Assembly: GCF_963676685.1 (NCBI RefSeq) | Contig: NC_092350.1 | Coordinates: forward strand, 39,403,373 to 39,467,372 | DNA length: 64,000 bases | Origin: Mytilus edulis | Taxonomy: Eukaryota > Mollusca > Bivalvia > Mytilida > Mytilidae | Reading direction: 5' to 3' | In this document: piece by piece, positions 1-11,200 of the stretch | How the letters are laid out: each line of letters opens with the position of its first letter | Position numbering within the stretch: position 1 is the first letter of the stretch | Notes under the pieces: generated by a model | The model's database searches: none | Told to the model about the DNA's origin: nothing | What the model saw: the letters and a program-made list of their open reading frames with translations, nothing else | Made by a program: the position numbers and the translations under genes

Positions 1-149
1 AACTCATTGGGTAATCAAGTGCTTGCAGCTCCTACGCTGTTTTTTTTTAAAACGGCACCAGTATCTGAGTAGAAAGGTGATGAACCAGTGTTATTTTTTA
101 AAACACCTCGTTCTTTTTCTTAAACAATTTTAATCGAAAGATACAAAAG

Positions 150-530
150 ACTTTGTTAATAAAACAATTAACTTCACATTTCGAAAAAAGTAAAATCACA
201 AAAATACTGAACTCCGAGGAAAATAAAATCAGAAAGTCCCTAATCACATGGCAAAATCAAACGACAAAACACATCAAAAACGAATGGACAACAACTATCG
301 TATTCCTGACTTGGAACAGGCAATTCGGAAATTAGTATGGCGTTCATTATCCCTGAACTAGTATATATTTGTTTAGGGGCCAGCTGAAGGACGCCTCCGG
401 GTGCGGGAATGTCTCGCTACATTGAAGACCTGTTAGTGACCTTCTGCTGTTGTTTTTTCTATGGTCGGGTTGTTGTCTCTTTGACACATTCCCCATTTCC
501 ATTCTCAATTTTATTTTCAAATGTAGAAAA
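150..530. repeat. Two interspersed repeat fragments
   Basis: Bases ~180-335 belong to a family (called R4 here) also found at 8415-8490, 10350-10500, 38040-38220, 40430-40510 and 53690-53870 in either orientation; its core reads like TTGATTAGGGACTTTCCGTT on one strand. Bases ~340-530 match the 3' tail of another family (R1), best seen at 53210-53450, ending in a pyrimidine-rich stretch with CCCCATTTCCATTCTCAATT. The ORF at 153-335 lies wholly inside the repeat and is not treated as a gene. Family names are mine. Confidence 0.7.
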
Positions 531-2508
531 AGGTGGATTAAACCTGGTTTTATAGCACTAAACCTCTCACTTGTACGACATTCGCATCAAATTTAATAAT
601 ATTCATAATGATGCGTGAACAAAACAAACAGATACAATAGGTAAAAATGTCAAAAATAAAGATAAAACGTCTAATTCGGCAGGTCACATTCATGAAAAGG
701 AAACGGGATTGTAATTACGACATAAGGAACATATCCGATAGAACCGATAACGGATATTCCATATCGGTCAACCAACTCGTGATGTTATAAATTCTAGGTA
801 GTGACGTTGATTATCATCTGATTTAAATGAAAGTATATCGTGTTCTTTATTTGTCTTTGTATATTTTTTGCATTAACTTTTTAGTCCCTATGTGGAAATA
901 TCCTTTTTGCATGGCTCGGTTTTCCTTTGTTGTCATAGTTGTTTGTGATTGTAGTGATTAAGACACAATGATGACTGCTGTACCCTTACTTTTACCTATT
1001 ATGTCTGTTTGTTTTGTTCACACATTGTTCTCAATGTGATTATTTGTTTTCAAACTGTCTTTCAATCGAGCGGTCTAGCTACTTGCAAGAAGCAACAAAC
1101 GGCAACCACTGAATTACAGGCTCCCGACTTGATACAAGCATGTTTTAAGATGAACAGCTATATGTGCACATTTGCATTTGTAATTGCATCATTAAAGCTG
1201 ATTCAAAATCTAAATGACTATGGATACTTTCACTTTTGTTTTACTCCAAAATGAGATTAATTTGATTGGTTTACACAATCACAATATTTTGAAGTTTGCT
1301 TTTTGAAAATATTACCAAAAATCATTTAATTCTAAAACGTTGAACATTCTTACAAAGATTATTGCAGTTTTGAACTACTGAGACTGACTTCAATAACGCA
1401 TACTGCTGATGATGATTTCCCTGAAATGTTGATGTTCAATTATCCACTAACGTGATGACTGTATTCAGTGAAACTGGCCGAGAGGCTAATAATTAAATAT
1501 CGACTAGTTAATCATTCGCCTGTTTAATCTTGTTCAGTACAGTTGTCCAGTATTTTTCATTAGTGAGCAAGCTGATGTTTGGCATGATGTGAGCAACACA
1601 GGAAAAATACGCCTTAGTATTATAAATATCACCTGATATTGTACATGTACTGTACACGTATGAAGAAATATTACCCAACAGAGGCATGCCCTTAAATCAT
1701 TAATAAAGTAATGTTTCGCTATACAATCGAGCTATAAGTACACATGTAAGATGTCGACAACCATTAGTAGACATGTATAACGTTTACAGTTATAATCTGA
1801 TAACAACATATAACGTTTCCAAATTCCAAATTGTATTTTTATTTAAATTTTTTATTTATATAAATTCTAATATGATGCTTGTTAGGAGATTTTTCTTTTA
1901 CAGATGAAGGCCTGTATACTTACCTGCCAAATATACCCGGAAGGAATTTGAAGGTGAATCATTGTACCTAGTCGAAAAGTCAAAGAAATAATATAACTTA
2001 AACTAATTTATATGAATTTCAAGTAAAGATTTCAAAATGGTTTATATATATATACATATATCACATATATATTGCCAAGTTTAAAATTATAAACGACAGG
2101 AATTTTATAACTCTGCAGAGGTCTATTTAATTTATATATCTCTAGTATATCTATATATCTATATTTATATGTTTTATGTTGACGAGGAAGTGATTACCTC
2201 TTTTTGGCTGTTTTCCATATCAATTCTATATAAGAGAAACAGGTGAGTGAAACGTTTTCTTGTAACTGTTTTTAGAAATGTTCATATGCACGGGGTATTC
2301 GTCTTTTGAATTATAAACTAGTGTCAAATATCCTCATCGCCCTACAAATATATTCAAATCTGACTATTGGTAAATTTTCTAAAAGTAATCAAAACAAATC
2401 ATTTGCATTTACAAACGTTATCATGTAAAGAGTTGTAGAATTTATTAAGAAACGGAGAAATTTATCCTTTATATTATTAGTTTCTGTAATCTTACATGAA
2501 TCATAAAT
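531..2508. other. Intergenic, no gene seen; one retroelement scrap
   Basis: AT-rich DNA with short ORFs that show no recognisable protein or splice context. It contains the Naiad fragment at 667-792 (listed separately) and TA-rich simple stretches around 2040-2170. I see nothing else that can be supported. Confidence 0.5.
667..792 (-). mobile_element. Naiad-type retroelement, C-terminal ORF fragment
   Basis: About 125 bp closely match the last codons of the full element at 4795-4910, in the same minus orientation: the shared blocks include the TCTAATTCGG stop region and GGTCAACCAACTCGTGATG. The similarity stops on both sides, and the 3' tail seen beyond the stop codon in the full copy is absent here. 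This is a truncated, dead copy. Confidence 0.75.
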
Positions 2509-2697
2509 TCAGTCATTCCCAAAAAATGGGTACAATTCGAAAGTAGACACTGTTAAAAAATAAATTTCAACTGAGCAGAGAGAGAGTGTTGTTTTCTTCT
2601 GTGTCTATATCTAGTCTGTCATTTTTTAAATTTTTACTTACACCATTTTAGTTGTTTTCTAGTTTTAGCATTTTTTGTAAGACAAGGTAAGTATGAA

Positions 2698-4486
2698 CGT
2701 ATCGGAGGTTAGTGTTGTATAAAGTCATCTTAAAAATTGCATTAGAGAAAAACACAAGATTTAAATCCAGGCTCATGTGAAATGGGTTACATTTACCACC
2801 ATAGCAAACTGATTTATACGTATTATTCTGTATATATTGAAAGCAAATACCAATTTTAAGGTCTGAATTAATATAGTGTTTAAAACATAATTCAAATAAG
2901 TAGTTTTCACAACTTATTTAGTAATGAATTTAAACTAATGAAATGTTATGCTGTATAATATTTTAGTTTCATAATACAGCTTTCCAGGAAAAACCCTATT
3001 ATTTATGTTTTGAATCACTTGTATGTATTTTTTATGCTTGTATTAATCCACACCCCCATCTTTGTTACGGAGGTTGATATCAAACCAGTATCTGAATGCT
3101 GATACATAGTAACACTTAACTCTTTAATGCTAGCTTTTCTTAACAATTTATTGACATTACAAACTAAAAAACTGTTTTCTATCAAGTTATATGTTTCTTT
3201 TAGTCAAATGGACTTGTTCTTGTCAAAATCTCCGTAACGATTCATGAACTTTCACTCAAAAATATGTTTTACCTAAACCGAATACTGTTCAACTTAATTT
3301 TATTAGCTCTTTACAGATAATGTCATCTTCCTTCACACCATAATGTATGTATTATACTCAACTATGAAGTTTTGGAGTCAAAATAGTTTCATTTCGAAAA
3401 TTTCTATCCTCCGTAACGACATTTAAAACCTCCATAACGGACAATTCCAGTTCTTACTAACAGCAAACATATAAATGAATGTAAATATTGGAATTAAATG
3501 ACAAACAAGACAACAGAATTAAACATTTTTCTTAGTAAATCGTTATTTAAAAAGAGTAAAGTCCTGTTAGGGAAAAAAAACTTTTTTTCCTTAAATTTCT
3601 ATCCTCCGTAACGTAAATTAATGATGTCGTCTATGATTGACATCACCTTTTAATTTTTATTAGTGATAATTGATGAACTGATTTGGTATCTATACCAATG
3701 TACAAGAATTTCAATTGGTATGATCGTTTTTACATGCATCTTTAGATTTTTTTTATTTGCATAACCTCCGTTACATTGATGAGTCCTAAATAATCTTGAA
3801 AATGTTTGCCATAAACCGCTGTTAAAGTTATGATTGTCGTCGTAATTACACAAGTTGTGTTGTAGACTATTTTAAATCTAAGAAAATGGCTGATATTACG
3901 TTTATTAAACGTTATAATGTTGCTCACATAATAGGGAAAAAACAAGTTAACATACCTTTCTCAAAACAACATTTTTTTTCTCAAAATCTGTATTTTGTTT
4001 GTCTGTTTTCTTTATAATAAATAATGTCTGCTACAAAAATGACTTTCGGCAGTGTCGGCAGCCGCTGATACTGATAAAAAAGTCTGACAACTAAAACTGT
4101 AAATAACTGCGTCACGGAGGTTATTTAAACGGAGGTTAGTTTTATTTACATTATACATGGAAATATGTAACAATATTGTTGAGTTGCTTTCTCAAAACTG
4201 ATTATTGAGAAGCTTTATGGGTGCTTTCAATGAAATAATCATCATTTTGATTTGTTCTTGGTTAGTGCGTTCCAAAATACGCGTTACGTAGGTTGGATTC
4301 TTATATGCGACAATCGAAAAAAAGAGAAAGAGAAGATTTTTCTATATTTTTCGTTTCATTGCAATAAAAGTTAAAAGCAGGGTTTTAAAATTTGATGTAT
4401 CAACTTTGCTTAAAGTCACTTTGGGTATGATTTCCAATCATATAAATATGTTTTGACTGTACCTAAAGATACGTTACGGTAGGTTA
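2698..4486. repeat. Cluster of CGTTACGGAGGTT-like motifs
   Basis: About eleven near-copies of a 12-13 bp motif occur in 1.8 kb, in both orientations: near 2700, 3064, 3229, 3408, 3429, 3600, 3763, 4111, 4129, 4283 and 4472. The consensus is CGTTACGGAGGTT, or AACCTCCGTAACG on the other strand. Spacing is irregular, so this is not a tandem array. Both ends of the cluster fall inside the inverted repeat at 2509/8116. Repeated short motifs inside a transposon often bind a transposase; that reading is inference. Confidence 0.6.
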
Positions 4487-4532
4487 TACGGTTATCGGCG
4501 ACATTGGTTTAATGGGTAAATCAAAGTGTATA

Positions 4533-7500
4533 TTATAAAAGAGGGACGAAAGATACCAAAGGGACAGTCAAACTCATAAATCTAAAACAAACTGACAACG
4601 CCATGGCTAAAAATAAAAAAGACAAACAGAAAAACAATAGTACACACGACACAACATAGAAAACTAAAGAATAAACAACACGAACCCCACCAAAAACTAG
4701 GGGTGATCTCAGGTGCTCCGGAAGGGTAAGCAGATCCTGCTCCACATGTGGCACCCGTCGTGTTGCTTAAGTGATTACAAATCCGGTATATAGTCTAATT
4801 CGGTAGGTCATATTCATAAAAGGGAAGGGGATTGTAGTTACGACGTAAGGAACATATATCCGATATCATTTGTGAAACGGTTATTCCATAACGGTCAACC
4901 AACTCGTGATGGCGTCCGTAAAATTTACGAAGGGATGATTTCAACTTCACCATTTGGAACTCTTGGTTTAATAGCTTCCTTGTGAGCAGCAAACCTCTAT
5001 CAAGAAAATCATGATAGGAAATGCAAGCACGGGAATATCGTATCAATTGGGAGATATATACCCCGTATGCAGGTGCTGCTGGAATGTTGCTACTTAGAAA
5101 TGGAAAGTTCACAATTGGAAAGCTGAAATCATCTCTTTTGTCGTAAAGTTTTGTTTTCAACCGACCCTCATTGTCAATTTCTAGATGTAAGTCAAGATAT
5201 GAAGCCGACTTAACTGTATCTGTAGTATCCTTTATCTCTAGTTCGATTGGATAGATGCGTTCCACATAGTCACCAAATTTTGAATTGTTTAGTGAAAGGA
5301 CATCATCTATATAGCGGAAAGTAGAGTTAAAGGATATTGCTAACTTCTTATCTTTCTTCCTAAGAAGTTCCTGCATGAAGTCAGCCTCATAATAATAAAG
5401 AAACAAGTCGGCGAGTAGAGGGGCACAGTTTGTTCCCATTGGAATGCCGACAGTCTGTTGAAAAACACGTCCTCCGAACGTAACAAATATGTTGTCAATC
5501 AAGAAATCAAGCATCTTGATAATATCAGTTTCAGAGAATTTTTTGTTTGAATCAGAGTGATTCTTTACAAAGTAGGATTTATCCCTCCCTAAGACAAGAT
5601 ACTTGTATCTACGTTGGCCATTCTTTTTTATGAAGCAAAGTAATATCAACTCTTTCAATTTGTCTTTTAGTTTGGAATGTGGAATACTTGTGTACAGGGT
5701 AGAAAAGTCAAATGTTTTAATACTGTTACAAGATGAAAGAGAGTTAGATTGTATGTACTCTAAAAGATCTTTTGAATTTTTAAGTATCCACATCTGATTC
5801 ACGCCACCTCTAGAATAGGCAGTTTCACAATAACTTTGAAGCCCGTCTTTGATTGCTGATAAAATAGATGTTAATAATTTAGAAAGAGGTTTCGTGGAGC
5901 ACTTGGAAGACCCAGCAATATACCGTTGTTTGTAAGGACACTTATGTAGTTTAGGTATCCAATACAGTGATGGAAGATCCAGTTCTTCATCTTTGGTTGA
6001 AATTCCAAAGGAACATAGAACAGACCTATGATTATCCAGGATTTCCTCTTTGGTAAGTGTCGTGAGGGTATATGTTGAGTTACCAAGTGAATTGTCAATA
6101 CCTAATTCGTTTATCAAGCAGTTGATGTAGTGACTTTTACACACAAAAACGATGTTATTTGGGGCTTTATCTGCAGGGACAACAACATATTTGTCATGGA
6201 GGTCGGATAGGTGTTTTGCAACATTTGGGTCTTTAAAGATTGACGTAGCATGGGCATTGATGGACCCATTCAGTTTCTTAATTCTGATTTGTATCAACGA
6301 CCTCACTGCCTTAATCCATTCGGAAAGAGTGTCTACGTCTTCCTTCTCGCGCTTAGCCCATTGCCTGGCATAATCCTCGACTGAATCCATCAAAATTTTC
6401 AAGTTGTATTTCCAATTGATGGATTTAGGCTCACGATATTTGGGACCTTTCGATAACACATTTCGTAGAGAAGTGTTATTAACAATGTTAAGGTCACCGG
6501 TAATAACGTGGCCAGCAGGATTATAAGTGAATTTGGAACTAGCACAAGTGCAATCAGGAGGTTTAGACTTGAAGTCGTCAATATCGAGATCCTGCAAAAC
6601 GCGTTTGTAATTGAAAATTTTAGTTGCAATAGGTTTGGTATAGGTATAAGAAATTATTGGTACAGACTGGTCTTTGAAATAAGGAGGTATTTTCGATTGC
6701 ACTAATTTATGATGAAGGATATTGCCTAGGTTGACGCCATCGAGACCTTTGTTGGCAAAGGAAAGATTAAGAAAAGATCTTTTCTCTTTTTCATCTTTTC
6801 CAATGCGAACTGGCTTGAAAAGTCTGTGTCTTGCAATATCCGAAATTATAGCTTCAAGTTTGTATTGGTTTGAATGAGGGTTTGTAACAGTGGATTCCAA
6901 ACATAAATTGAACAGAGAATGAAGTTTCGAAAGGGGTAATGAATAAAGTTTCGTGCGAATGTGATGAATACCTAACGGATTTTGTATGAATGGCAGCAAG
7001 TCATTAATAGAGACATCATGCAGAGAAGGTGATGTATAATGACGATGACCATGACTGCGTCTACGTCGAGGAGTCGAGTTGAAAATATTCATCACATTCA
7101 CCGAGTTACACGAAGGACTAGATAGAATACCTATACCATCAATTTTGTCATTGCAGCCATAAGGTGTTGCAGTTCCCAATTGTCTAATCCAGTAGTCTTC
7201 TTTTTGTCTACGGAGAGTCGTTGAAAGATTAGGATTGTTAGAGCTATGGTATATCTTTTCGATAATGCGAACTGTCATAGAAACGATGGAATGATCGGGC
7301 TGATTGAAATGCTGGTATAGAATGTCGTTAGCATTAAGGTTAATGTCTGATCTATGACCGCACATACGTTTGTTAAGCCTTCCTTTCGTTTCACCGACGT
7401 ATACCAATCCGCAAAGGTTGCACTCTAATCCGTAGACGACATTTATCGATTTACAATTCAGATCATCGTAACTTCTGGTAAAATATGACTTCTTGGTCAA

Positions 7501-7930
7501 ATTACTAGTGAATTCAGCATCTGTAATTAAAATAGCACAAGTTTTGCAGCCTTTGGTCTCACATTTTGAAATGCGACAGTGTTGTACTGTGTCATCAAAC
7601 ACCAAAATGTCTTTAAGGAGAACTGAACATGGCTGTATATGTGTAATATTGCTATTGTCACTAGGACGATGATCTGAATGAGTCGTGTTTGAGATATTTG
7701 TCATGTCTGGTGATGAGGGGACACCTGCCGTATCAGACGACACCGTGTCCATGGTGACGTCTGTTATAACTTTTGATTCTAAAATATTTTTGTGGATAAA
7801 AATCAATATAGTGTCAAATAAAAAAAGCAAATCTAATCACGATTTAAATGAAATAAAGTATTTTAATTCACACCGATATTTGGAGTTTTTCTTGGCGACA
7901 TTCGGAATTCGTGTGATTTCCGTATTTTGA
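4533..7930 (-). mobile_element. Naiad-type Penelope-like retroelement, apparently full ORF
   Basis: The element reads on the minus strand: a long intact ORF (4795-7752), then a ~260-bp 3' tail ending near 4533 at CTCTTTTAT. The tail is shared with other copies at 55925-56203 (plus strand), 27230-27425, 45030-45190 and 50990-51215 (minus) and 49640-49800 (plus), which fixes the 3' end well. The 5' end is uncertain; ~7930 is an estimate because no second 5' copy is in the window. No flanking target duplication was recognised. An uninterrupted ORF of nearly 1000 codons suggests recent insertion. Confidence 0.8.
4795..7752 (-). CDS. Naiad-type Penelope-like element polyprotein (N-terminal GIY-YIG endonuclease + reverse transcriptase)
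   Basis: A 985-residue protein. The start is set at the ATG in a CACCATGG context; the reading frame stays open 26 codons further upstream but has no ATG there. In order: a Cys-rich block C-x4-C-x4-C-x2-C (59-72); a GIY-YIG-like nuclease with VVYGLEC and LVYVGETKGR (~104-137) and EDYWIRQLGT (185-194); a CTC motif (401-403) typical of Penelope-like elements; reverse-transcriptase blocks VVVPADK (523-529), LPSLYWIPKLHK (593-604), FDFSTLYTSIP with the motif A aspartate (681-691), GIPMGTNCAPLLAD (769-782) and the catalytic YIDD (814-817). The nuclease lies before the RT instead of after it, the arrangement described for the Naiad/Chlamys clade of Penelope-like elements. The protein would copy element RNA into a nicked target. 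No stop or frameshift is seen. The family is firm; activity is inferred. Confidence 0.9.
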   Translation of the reverse strand: MDTVSSDTAGVPSSPDMTNISNTTHSDHRPSDNSNITHIQPCSVLLKDILVFDDTVQHCRISKCETKGCKTCAILITDAEFTSNLTKKSYFTRSYDDLNCKSINVVYGLECNLCGLVYVGETKGRLNKRMCGHRSDINLNANDILYQHFNQPDHSIVSMTVRIIEKIYHSSNNPNLSTTLRRQKEDYWIRQLGTATPYGCNDKIDGIGILSSPSCNSVNVMNIFNSTPRRRRSHGHRHYTSPSLHDVSINDLLPFIQNPLGIHHIRTKLYSLPLSKLHSLFNLCLESTVTNPHSNQYKLEAIISDIARHRLFKPVRIGKDEKEKRSFLNLSFANKGLDGVNLGNILHHKLVQSKIPPYFKDQSVPIISYTYTKPIATKIFNYKRVLQDLDIDDFKSKPPDCTCASSKFTYNPAGHVITGDLNIVNNTSLRNVLSKGPKYREPKSINWKYNLKILMDSVEDYARQWAKREKEDVDTLSEWIKAVRSLIQIRIKKLNGSINAHATSIFKDPNVAKHLSDLHDKYVVVPADKAPNNIVFVCKSHYINCLINELGIDNSLGNSTYTLTTLTKEEILDNHRSVLCSFGISTKDEELDLPSLYWIPKLHKCPYKQRYIAGSSKCSTKPLSKLLTSILSAIKDGLQSYCETAYSRGGVNQMWILKNSKDLLEYIQSNSLSSCNSIKTFDFSTLYTSIPHSKLKDKLKELILLCFIKKNGQRRYKYLVLGRDKSYFVKNHSDSNKKFSETDIIKMLDFLIDNIFVTFGGRVFQQTVGIPMGTNCAPLLADLFLYYYEADFMQELLRKKDKKLAISFNSTFRYIDDVLSLNNSKFGDYVERIYPIELEIKDTTDTVKSASYLDLHLEIDNEGRLKTKLYDKRDDFSFPIVNFPFLSSNIPAAPAYGVYISQLIRYSRACISYHDFLDRGLLLTRKLLNQEFQMVKLKSSLRKFYGRHHELVDRYGITVSQMISDICSLRRNYNPLPFYEYDLPN

Positions 7931-8265
7931 ATAGAAAATCACACAAATATATTTACGATATACATCACAAAAGAATATAATTTTATTTTAGTATACATAT
8001 TAATCACTTAGAACACGAAAAAGATTATCTGTGACATATGTTAAGCTTGCATTTTGTGGTTATTTGCCGGCGACACTGAAATTTTGTAATTGTACCCATT
8101 TTTTGTGAATGACTGATATGCATTTACATTAACGTTTTCTAACGTTTATCTACGGCTCCCAATTATAATTAGTGAAACCTTTTAACATGTCTATACCAAA
8201 AAGAAATATTTTAAACTAGCGTTCAAAACATTTAAGTTTGAAATTTTCAGGAAAACTCTAACGTT

Positions 8266-11200
8266 ATGGGGAATAAAGAAAGCAGCATAATATCAAAAAG
8301 TGGTCCATCATCTGAACCAAAATCCAGCACCAATAATCTAGAGGTAAGTATAACAAAGGTCATGTAAGATACATGTATCTTATGTAAACAATTCAACTGA
8401 ACAGTGAGTTACTTTTGATTTTGCCATTTAATTAGGGACTTGAATTTTCCTCGGAGTTCAATTTTTTTGTTGATTTCAATTTTTACACCCGTACGACTGA
8501 ACTATCTTTCAGGAACAAACATTTGTTAGTATGTATACTTCAATGAGACAGCAAGTAAACGATTAAGCCCCCAGAGACATCAAATGGGCTCAACAAATAA
8601 ATGAGTATAAATTTTATCGCGTTATTAACCGTCCAAGGTCAATAACAGTTATGCATGCATAAACCAGAAAATAGCAAAGATTTCAGCACCGCATTTTCCC
8701 AACAGAAAAACTACAAATAAGGTAATACCAGAACAAAATAAAAACACACTTTAATAAAACAACCACTAAATGTTCACATTTAAAACACGATATATGATTG
8801 CACAGTTTGTCTTATAAATTATCTTGTATCGCTATTTCATAATATAGAATATGTATTAAAAAAAACAGAACGTACTTGCGTGATGGTTTCACTTATAGAG
8901 GTAAAGTTTTCAACTCATAAACTACTAGGGCAATGTTAGAACAAAGAACAGCTTAAATTATCATCTCCCATGTTATTGTGTTACCATCACGATCTAATTG
9001 TTCGTTTGAAACATGTATTGGTCCAACTGATGAGTAACATGTTTCGTAGATCTCATATATATCGTAATCTTATATTTTTACTTATTTAACATGTATATTG
9101 CTGTTTATTATTACATGTATACGTACTTGATGGTATTTAAGAATAGTGCGAGGAATGATGCATATATCCGTTTTATATGCATTGCACTGGCTTTGGCTAA
9201 CACGGCTGTGTATTTTTGTAATGTATCCGTGTTTATTCTGTAGCTATTCACCACTTCAGTTTAATCATGTATATCTTTTATATAGTCATTTTATAAAATT
9301 TACGGTTTGCAAAAGTATGAATTATTCTAAATGATTAGGATGTTCCTGTCCCAGTCTAATACCCTGGCCGTATTAGTCACAACTTTTAAAGCGGGAGGTT
9401 TCGCATGCCACAAAACCAGGTTCAACCAACCAAGTCAGGATAATGGCCATTGTTATGTTATAGTTCGTTTCTCTGTGTTACATTTAAATGTAGTGTTTCT
9501 GTTGTGTCGTTCGTAGTTCTCTTATATTTGATACGTTTCCCTCAGTTTTAGTTTGTAACCCGGTAACCGGGATTTGTTTTTTCTCTATCGATTTATGAAT
9601 TTCGAACAGCGGGATACTACTGTTGCCTTCGTATAAAGCAGAAGATTCTTCAAGCGTGTCGATGTACATGGTCTGTCAAAAAAGGCAGGTTTAAAAGATT
9701 TTGATTGTCTTCCTTTGGTCTACTTTAACTAAGACTTACGAAACATCAATTCAACCATAAACATTATATTAGCACTCACATAAAGAACAATCATATATAT
9801 TTTTGGAATTATAGACATTATACAGGAAGTCATATATATATGGTGACAAAAGATCACGCCCAGTTGAACATAAGATAAAAAAAATACAGATGCATGCTAA
9901 ATAATTGTTATCAAAGGAACCAGAATTTTGATTTAGAACGCCAGACGCGCGTTTCGTCTACATAAGACTCATCAGTGACGCTCATATCAAAATATTTATA
10001 ACGCCAAACAAGTAGAAAGTTGAAGAGCATTGAGAATCTAAAATTCAAAAAAGTTGTGCCATAAAAATTTGCTATGTAAATATATTAATTTGGTATTATC
10101 GTTTCCATGAAAAGATGATTACCAAATATAGAATCAATACAAATATTAATACGACATGGAAACATAAAAAAAAGGTTTTAAATATCTTTGCAATTCAAAA
10201 TTTGAAATAATTGCGAACAGACGAATGGACTTAACATTAAGAATTTCGATAAAAATACTTACTTGAAGAGAAAACGTGCAGTTATACATATAAGACATGG
10301 TTACAGGAGAACGTATTACCACTTGAATGAATGATAAAACTAGTGTCATAAAAAGTAAAATAACAAAAATATCGAACTACGGAAAATTATAAGCGAAAAG
10401 TCCCTAACAAATGGAAAAATCAAAAGTTCAAAAGCATCCAATGAATCGATAACAACTGTCATGTTCCTGAGACCTTTGAAAAAAAGCGTAATAAATCTAA
10501 GGTCAATTAAGTCCGAGATTGAAGGAATGTTAGTTTTTTGTTGATATTTAGATTAGTCAACGTCGATTTAAAAAAGAATGTAAACGTGTTTTTTTTTAAT
10601 TTACAACAACTGACAAATGTATGCTATATGCACTGTGTTATGTGTAACTATGACTATATTATTTATAGTATAATTTTTGTTACAGAACTTGTTACGGAAT
10701 GCCATACGAATAGCATATAGAATTCCAATTGCAGGTACGTTGCTTTGCTTTTGATCAACATTGTGGGTTGTATTTGTTGTTAATATTGTTTTGGTGATAT
10801 TCTGTTTTATAAATATAGTCATAGCTTCTTTTTTTCACATAAAGTAAAATAAGGAAATTGGTATATGTTTCTATCCGATACCAAGACATCAATTGTATAT
10901 ATTGTTTGTTTTATGTCTTATAGTTTATAGGTATTTTCTCCTGGAATCATGCTTTTATTTTTGCCGAAAGTAGTAAGAGAGGGAGATATCTTTTGCAATT
11001 TTATTGTAGTGCAAAAAAATGCGATGTCACTTTTATATTATTAAGAAGTCAAACTTGAGATATTTGAACACGAGTAACTATGTATTGCATTTACACACAT
11101 TAACGTCTTTTTAACAAACATAACGAAATTAGTAAAGTCATGGCTCATAGCTAAATATGAATGCAAAATCTCATTATGAGAAATTAAAATTTCAAAGTCG

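Larger units (their letters stand above)
2509..8116. mobile_element. Region bounded by an imperfect terminal inverted repeat
   Basis: The left end (2509-2541) begins TCAGTCATTC and contains AAAAAATGGGTACAATT. The right end (about 8084-8116) is the reverse complement of the same block with a few mismatches. The space between holds the Naiad insertion (4533 to about 7930) plus roughly 2.2 kb of other DNA. This would fit a DNA transposon or foldback element later invaded by the retroelement. No clear target-site duplication and no transposase reading frame are visible, so a chance or older local inversion is possible. Confidence 0.4.

Noticed and set aside
3650-3945. Overlapping 67-codon minus-strand ORFs
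   Set aside because: AT-rich chance frames in the motif-cluster region; no homology or splice context.
4533-4754. Recurring 73-75-codon ORF (also 55979-56206) with hydrophobic C-terminus
   Set aside because: It lies in the 3' tail of the Naiad element after the real stop; other tail copies break it. More likely UTR sequence.
4795-7752. Canonical Penelope element (C-terminal nuclease)
   Set aside because: No GIY-YIG follows the RT; the nuclease motifs are at residues ~104-194, before the RT.
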